IMG/VR virus record: IMGVR_UViG_3300015360_000069
Coordinates: 1 to 47,184 of that record
Origin: a virus
Reading direction: 5' to 3' (one strand)
Length of the DNA: 47,184 nucleotides
Made by a program: the position numbers and the translations under genes
Shown here: positions 47,032 to 47,184 of the stretch, piece by piece
How the letters are laid out: each line of letters starts with the position of its first letter
Position numbering within the stretch: the first letter of the stretch is position 1
The notes under the pieces: model-generated
Told to the model about the DNA's origin: nothing
Databases searched by the model: none
What the model saw: the letters and a program-made list of their open reading frames with translations, nothing else

Positions 47032-47184
47032 ATGGCAAAGCGAGAGCAGGCGGAGTCGGGTCGGTTTAATCGGAGTCGGGCGGAGGTGCGCGGCGGGATG
47101 GCGCGTGCGGCGTTGTGCGTGCTGGTGGCGGACGCGGCGTGGCTGAGCCCGTGCGAGTCGGCGGAGGTCGAGCGGTACATGGTG
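47032..47184 (+). CDS. 5' part of the first gene of the rightward operon, continuing at base 1
   Basis: ATG 47032 follows the strong ribosome-binding site GAAGGGGTGAC, used at several other genes here. The chain begins M-A-K-R-E-Q-A-E-S-G-R-F-N-R-S-R and stays open for 51 codons to the window end, exactly in phase with base 1. With 1-177 it forms a 109-residue basic N-terminal/alanine-rich C-terminal protein. Function unknown. Confidence 0.75.
   Translation, partial: MAKREQAESGRFNRSRAEVRGGMARAALCVLVADAAWLSPCESAEVERYMV

Noticed and set aside
1-47184. Integrase or excision module (temperate phage)
   Set aside because: No tyrosine or serine recombinase motif was recognised. The HTH protein and operator alone do not show lysogeny.

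Overview
The window reads as one complete, G+C-rich genome of a tailed phage, most likely a podovirus of a Gram-negative bacterium. The host cannot be named from sequence alone. The evidence is a full packaging, head and short-tail gene set on one strand (small and large terminase, coiled-coil protein, portal, scaffold-like protein, major capsid, tail adaptor, tail nozzle, tail-spike-like protein) with no tail tube, sheath or tape-measure gene, plus a 2209-residue ejected-type protein. An open frame running off the right end (47032-47184) continues in phase into an open frame entering at base 1 (1-177). The window is therefore probably a circular or circularly permuted genome cut at an arbitrary point.

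Layout. (1) 47032 through base 1 to 3555: a rightward operon of ten small unknown genes joined by 4-base GTGA/ATGA overlaps. It ends at a bidirectional terminator (3588-3627). (2) 3635-5014, leftward: the far end of the early block, with an M15-type endolysin and a RuvC-like resolvase. (3) 5014-15136, leftward: early and replication/recombination genes. These include a helicase-loader-like protein, a replication-initiator-like protein, a RecT annealing protein, a YqaJ-type exonuclease, several small zinc-ribbon proteins, a helix-turn-helix protein, and, first in the unit, an Acb2-family cyclic-nucleotide sponge (anti-CBASS). In front of Acb2 lies a good sigma70 promoter (TTGACA, 17 bp, TAGAGT) whose -35 box is inside a GTGTCA/TGACAC operator-like palindrome. 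A terminator for the preceding unit lies beyond that. (4) 15339-18599: an alpha/beta hydrolase, an exported Fn3-like protein and two membrane proteins (lysis candidates). (5) 18596-45821, leftward: virion genes, transcribed from the small terminase side (45.4 kb) down to the giant internal protein. (6) 45822-47031: 1.2 kb without a convincing gene. It holds A+T-rich inverted repeats, a tRNA T-arm-like piece and a 12-bp direct repeat, and probably carries the divergent start signals and perhaps an origin or packaging site.

How it works together (inference): no DNA polymerase, primase, replicative helicase, RNA polymerase or integrase was recognised. The phage probably recruits the host replisome with its initiator and loader, makes concatemers with RecT, YqaJ exonuclease and RuvC, and packages them with its terminase. 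It appears to counter cyclic-nucleotide immunity early through Acb2, and possibly restriction through the DdrB/ParB-like domain of the giant protein.
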